A stretch of DNA of 40,719 bases from Elusimicrobiota bacterium (GTDB lineage: Bacteria > Elusimicrobiota > Elusimicrobia > UBA1565): the NCBI GenBank assembly GCA_016212885.1, contig JACRDO010000040.1:1-40719 (forward strand), read 5' to 3'. The notes below the pieces were generated by a model. That model had not been told where the DNA came from. It ran no database searches and was given only the letters and a program-made list of their open reading frames with translations. How positions within the stretch are numbered: position 1 is the first letter of the stretch; each line of letters begins with the position of its first letter. Positions 38,614 to 40,719 of this stretch are shown in pieces. The translations under genes and the position numbers were made by a program.

Positions 38614-38805
38614 AGGGAAGAAGGCAGAGCTCAACGGGAGCGTCTTTTTCTTTCATGGAGCGCCCGCTTGATGAAGGCGATCTGCTTTCTGAGGTCGGCC
38701 TTCAACCCCGCCTCCCACATTTGATATGATAGCTCTGCGATGCAGCCTACGCCAGCCATTTCGGTAGCATCGTCCAAAAATTCTCACCGACTGGAGATAG
38801 CCACC

Positions 38806-39264
38806 ATGCCCAACCTCGCCGCCGTTCTCAAGACCGAGATCGCCCGCCTCGCTCGCCGCTCGACTGCCCCAATCTACAAGCCGCTCAAACGTGACGTTGC
38901 CGCCCTCAAGCGCGCCCTGGCCCAGGAAAAGCGCCTGACGGCCCGGCTGGCCAAGGACAATGCCCGCCTCATCGCCGATCTGAACACCCGGATCGCGGCC
39001 CCGCCCACGGTTTCGGAGGACGAGGTCAAGCACGCGCGCATCAGCCCCAGACTTATCAAGAGCCAAAGAGCCCGGCTCGGCCTCTCGCGCCACGCCTTCG
39101 CCAAGCTCGTTGGGGTCTCGGGTGGGGCCGTCCTGGCCTGGGAGAGCGGGCGATCGAAGCCCAGGGCTGTGGCCAAGGCCGCGCTCGTGGCGATCAGGAA
39201 GCTCGGCAAGAGGACGGCACGGGAGAGGCTGAGGGTCCTGGTAGAGGCCAACGGCACCGCCTAA
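38806..39264 (+). CDS. Small XRE-type HTH protein with coiled-coil N-terminus
   Basis: 152 residues from the ATG at 38806 (MPNLAAVLKTEIARLARR); an ATG at 38740 would add 22 residues without family character. The N-terminal half is a charged coiled coil (LKRALAQEKRLTARLAKDN). The C-terminal half has ISPRLIKSQRARLGLSRHAFAKLVGVSGGAVLAWESGRSKPR split over about 78-118, a Cro/C1-type HTH. Proteins with this layout are widespread as single regulators beside mobile DNA; the target is unknown. It lies between the two tRNA-Ser fragments. Confidence 0.82.
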   Translation: MPNLAAVLKTEIARLARRSTAPIYKPLKRDVAALKRALAQEKRLTARLAKDNARLIADLNTRIAAPPTVSEDEVKHARISPRLIKSQRARLGLSRHAFAKLVGVSGGAVLAWESGRSKPRAVAKAALVAIRKLGKRTARERLRVLVEANGTA

Positions 39265-39312
39265 GGCAAAGCCCGCTGGGGCTCACGGGAGACAGGCACG
39301 GGCCAGGCGCCG

Positions 39313-39615
39313 ATGACGGAACTTCTTCAGCGCCTGCGAACGGGCTCCCCCAAGGAGCGCATCGATGCCGCCTGTCGGCTGCGAGGTCTGATCAGGCGGA
39401 CCCGTCCCGAGATGCCGGTGGCCGCCCTGCTCCCCGCCCTGATCCAGGCAGTCAATTCGGAAAACGCTTATGGTTCAAGTATAATCTACGTCACTGGAAG
39501 GGTGCGTGAGCGGTTGAAACGGACGCTCTCGAAAAGCGAGGCCGGGCCCGCCGGCCCCGACGAGAAGACGACTCCCCGACGGAGAAAACGGTTCCCAAAG
39601 ATTGCTCTAGGTTGA
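39313..39615 (+). CDS. Small hypothetical protein with tRNA-derived tail
   Basis: 100 residues. The first about 55 (LLQRLRTGSPKERIDAACRLRGLIRR, then MPVAALLPALIQAVNSE) look like one or two HEAT-like helical repeats. From about residue 57 onward the codons are read from the tRNA-Ser promoter and 5' half (39480-39540), so the C-terminus is probably not original and the gene is truncated. Whether it is translated is unclear; no good Shine-Dalgarno precedes the ATG. Confidence 0.45.
   Translation: MTELLQRLRTGSPKERIDAACRLRGLIRRTRPEMPVAALLPALIQAVNSENAYGSSIIYVTGRVRERLKRTLSKSEAGPAGPDEKTTPRRRKRFPKIALG
39480..39540 (+). pseudogene. 5' half of a tRNA-Ser(CGA) gene with promoter
   Basis: TATAAT at 39480-39485, then from 39496 the acceptor strand GGAAGGG, TG, a D-arm (CGT...ACG, loop GAGCGGTTGAA), and an anticodon arm with loop CTCGAAA, anticodon CGA at 39530-39532. 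Four of five anticodon-stem pairs form. It follows the layout of bacterial tRNA-Ser(CGA) base for base up to the anticodon arm. After about 39540 no T-arm (GTTCGAATC) and no complementary acceptor strand (CCCTTCC) follow, so it cannot be a functional tRNA. A truncated tRNA gene suggests an integration or deletion endpoint. Confidence 0.7.
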
Positions 39616-39660
39616 CTACAGTTGACCTAGATTGCTCCAAAGCGGACACAAAGCGGACAA
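39601..39660 (+). repeat. Nested direct and inverted repeats
   Basis: CTAGGT (39607) and ACCTAG (39625-39630) form an inverted repeat, flanked by direct repeats ATTGCTC at 39601 and 39631. AAGCGGACA then occurs twice (39640 and 39651). Such nesting suits a regulator-binding site or a recombination end. It lies in the gap before the gene starting at 39714; TATGAT (39687-39692) may be its -10. Confidence 0.5.
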
Positions 39661-39713
39661 GTCGAAGGCCGCAAAAGGCATTATGGTATGATGCTTCGGA
39701 AACTGGACATCTC

Positions 39714-40719
39714 ATGCCGCGCGCACGCTCCGTGAAGATCCGTCCCCCCTCCGCTTCGGAGTTCGCCCTGGTTCTCTCGGCATGGGAGGGCCAGTTCGTC
39801 GAGTTCAAGGAATCCATCTTCGATTCCCTCACCCGGGAGATGGTAGCCTTCGCCAACTCAGGGGGCGGGCGAATCTTTGTCGGCGTGACGGACGCCAAGC
39901 TCGTCAAAGGGATCCTGGTCGACAACAGACTGCTTTCGCGCATACAGGACATGGCGCGCCACTGCGACCCGCCCGTCGCCGTGAACCTGGCCCCCTTCAA
40001 GTACCAGGGACGCGACCTTCTGATGGTCGATGTCCCGGAGGGAGCCGGCAAGCCCTACGGCTGCGCGGCAGGCTACTTCCTGCGCGCAGGTCCCAACAGT
40101 CAGAAGATGGGCCGTGACGAACTGATCCGCTTCGTTCGGGCCCAGGGCGACATCCGCTTCGACGAGGCGCCCTGCGCGGCTTTCCGCTATCCCGCCGACT
40201 TCAGCGGCCCCGCCTTCAGGCATTTCCTCTCCGAGGCGGGCGTCACCGCGGCGCGCATTCAGCGCGAGGACCTCTTGGTCAACATCGGCGCGGCCAGGCG
40301 CCAGGGGAAGGCGCTCGCATTCAACAACGCCGGGGTGCTCTTCTTCGCCAAGAACCCCCGTCTGTTCCATCTCCAATCCAGGATCACCTGCCTGCTCTTC
40401 CATGGGACGGACAAGACCCGAATCCTCGACCGCAAGGATTTCGACGGCTCGGTCGCGGACAATGTGGATGGGGCGATGACGTTCCTGCAGCGCAACCTGC
40501 CGGTGCGTTACGAGATCAGCGGCCTCAAACGCCGGGAGATCCCGGCCATCCCGGAAGCCGCTGCGCGCGAGGCCCTGCTCAACGCGGTCATCCACAGGGA
40601 CTATTTCGAGCGTGGAGGCGTGGTGATGCTGGAGCTGTTCCGGGACAGGATCGAGATCAGCAACCCCGGGGGGCTCGTTCCCGGCCTGAGCCTGAAGACG
40701 CTGGGCCGCCGGAGCCTGC
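39714..40719 (+). CDS. AlbA_2/RecG-like ATP-binding transcriptional regulator, 3' end outside
   Basis: 335 codons to the window edge, no stop. The N-terminal AlbA_2 (Schlafen-type) domain is clear: WEGQFVEFKES (about 24-34), TREMVAFANSGGGRIFVGV (43-61), then YFLRAGPNSQKM. The C-terminal part shows REALLNAVIHRDY (about 288-300) and IEISNPGGLVPG (about 315-326), the histidine-kinase-like ATPase half of the so-called ATP-dependent DNA helicase-related (HATPase_c_4) family. Such proteins are regulators or defence-associated factors, often in mobile regions; they are not real helicases. Placed just after the tRNA-Ser fragment, it may belong to an integrated element. The ATG at 39714 fits the domain start; no strong Shine-Dalgarno is seen. 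Confidence 0.88.
   Translation, partial: MPRARSVKIRPPSASEFALVLSAWEGQFVEFKESIFDSLTREMVAFANSGGGRIFVGVTDAKLVKGILVDNRLLSRIQDMARHCDPPVAVNLAPFKYQGRDLLMVDVPEGAGKPYGCAAGYFLRAGPNSQKMGRDELIRFVRAQGDIRFDEAPCAAFRYPADFSGPAFRHFLSEAGVTAARIQREDLLVNIGAARRQGKALAFNNAGVLFFAKNPRLFHLQSRITCLLFHGTDKTRILDRKDFDGSVADNVDGAMTFLQRNLPVRYEISGLKRREIPAIPEAAAREALLNAVIHRDYFERGGVVMLELFRDRIEISNPGGLVPGLSLKTLGRRSL

Noticed and set aside
38625-38650. Short hairpin GCTC/GAGC followed by TTTTTCTTT as a terminator after the REC gene
   Set aside because: The stem is only four pairs. It may contribute to termination but cannot be supported.
38631-38720. A 29-codon minus-strand frame (start MWEAGLKADLRKQ)
   Set aside because: It reads like a protein C-terminus and continues open upstream, but there is no ribosome site, no recognised family, and it is too short to support.
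39496-39560. A functional tRNA-Ser(CGA)
   Set aside because: The 5' half fits but no T-arm and no complementary acceptor strand follow. The GC palindrome GGCCGG/CCGGCC after it could pass for a variable arm but leads nowhere.

Overview
The window is GC-rich bacterial DNA, dense with genes and very rich in two-component signalling: five histidine kinases, six response regulators, one CheB-CheR fusion and one Ser/Thr kinase. Its centrepiece is an 18-gene gas vesicle (gvp) cluster. No rRNA, ribosomal protein or other taxonomic marker is present. The hybrid kinases of PAS/GAF/HisKA/REC type and the gene style would suit a deep-branching environmental Gram-negative lineage (Elusimicrobiota, Desulfobacterota or similar), but this is a guess. 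The FlgO-like exported protein and the periplasmic solute-binding protein argue for a cell envelope with a periplasm.

Layout. 1-4.3 kb (+): the 3' part of a Ser/Thr kinase, an HTH protein carrying a catalytically dead LAGLIDADG-like domain, a small H-box-like protein lacking its histidine, a REC-GGDDF protein and an OmpR-type regulator. 4.3-12.7 kb (-): a tightly packed six-gene unit, read from 12666 down to 4319: HTH-REC regulator, acetolactate-synthase-like TPP enzyme, O-methyltransferase, family-5 solute-binding protein, cupin and a large membrane-bound hybrid kinase. It looks like a small-molecule production and sensing operon and has a clear TTGACA-17-TAAAAT promoter. 12.7-17.5 kb (+): a CheB-CheR-PAS gene broken at its 3' end by a frameshift and a deletion, then a PAS histidine kinase and a NarL-type regulator that directly precede gvpA.

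17.5-30.0 kb (+): the gas vesicle cluster, in order gvpA, two GvpC-like coiled-coil genes, a six-CxxC DnaJ-type zinc finger protein, gvpN, a small unknown, an Hsp20 (GvpH-like), an ArsA/Get3 ATPase, a CDC48-like double AAA ATPase, a GvpF/L with a C-terminal J domain, two more GvpF/L, gvpG, gvpO, a fourth GvpF/L, an in-frame GvpJ-GvpK fusion made by deletion of a fifth gvpF/L, gvpJ, and an unknown. Most genes overlap or nearly touch. The cluster is visibly less GC-rich than its flanks, and homologous PAS-kinase sequences with very similar DNA bracket it as direct repeats. Its chaperone content (J domain, separate DnaJ zinc finger, Hsp20, Get3-like, CDC48-like) suggests a dedicated folding and assembly machine for the hydrophobic shell proteins.

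30.0-40.7 kb: a large hybrid kinase whose N-terminus is cut exactly at the gvp junction; a decayed copy of the FlgO-like gene; an XRE/nucleotidyltransferase pair whose second gene lacks a normal start codon; a response-regulator remnant; the intact FlgO-like gene (-); a second hybrid kinase and a stand-alone REC protein; two 5' fragments of a tRNA-Ser gene around small HTH and hypothetical genes; and the start of an AlbA_2/RecG-like ATP-binding regulator running off the end.

An unexpected regulatory signal links distant parts of the window. Arrays of three TTARGC-like half-sites with an exact 11-bp period occur upstream of the small H-box protein (2264), the FlgO-like gene (36008, minus), the hybrid kinase (36048) and the REC protein (38120). 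In the last two, exactly 20 bp separate the array from the same -10-like hexamer TATCCT. This is the architecture of PhoB/OmpR-family regulated promoters.
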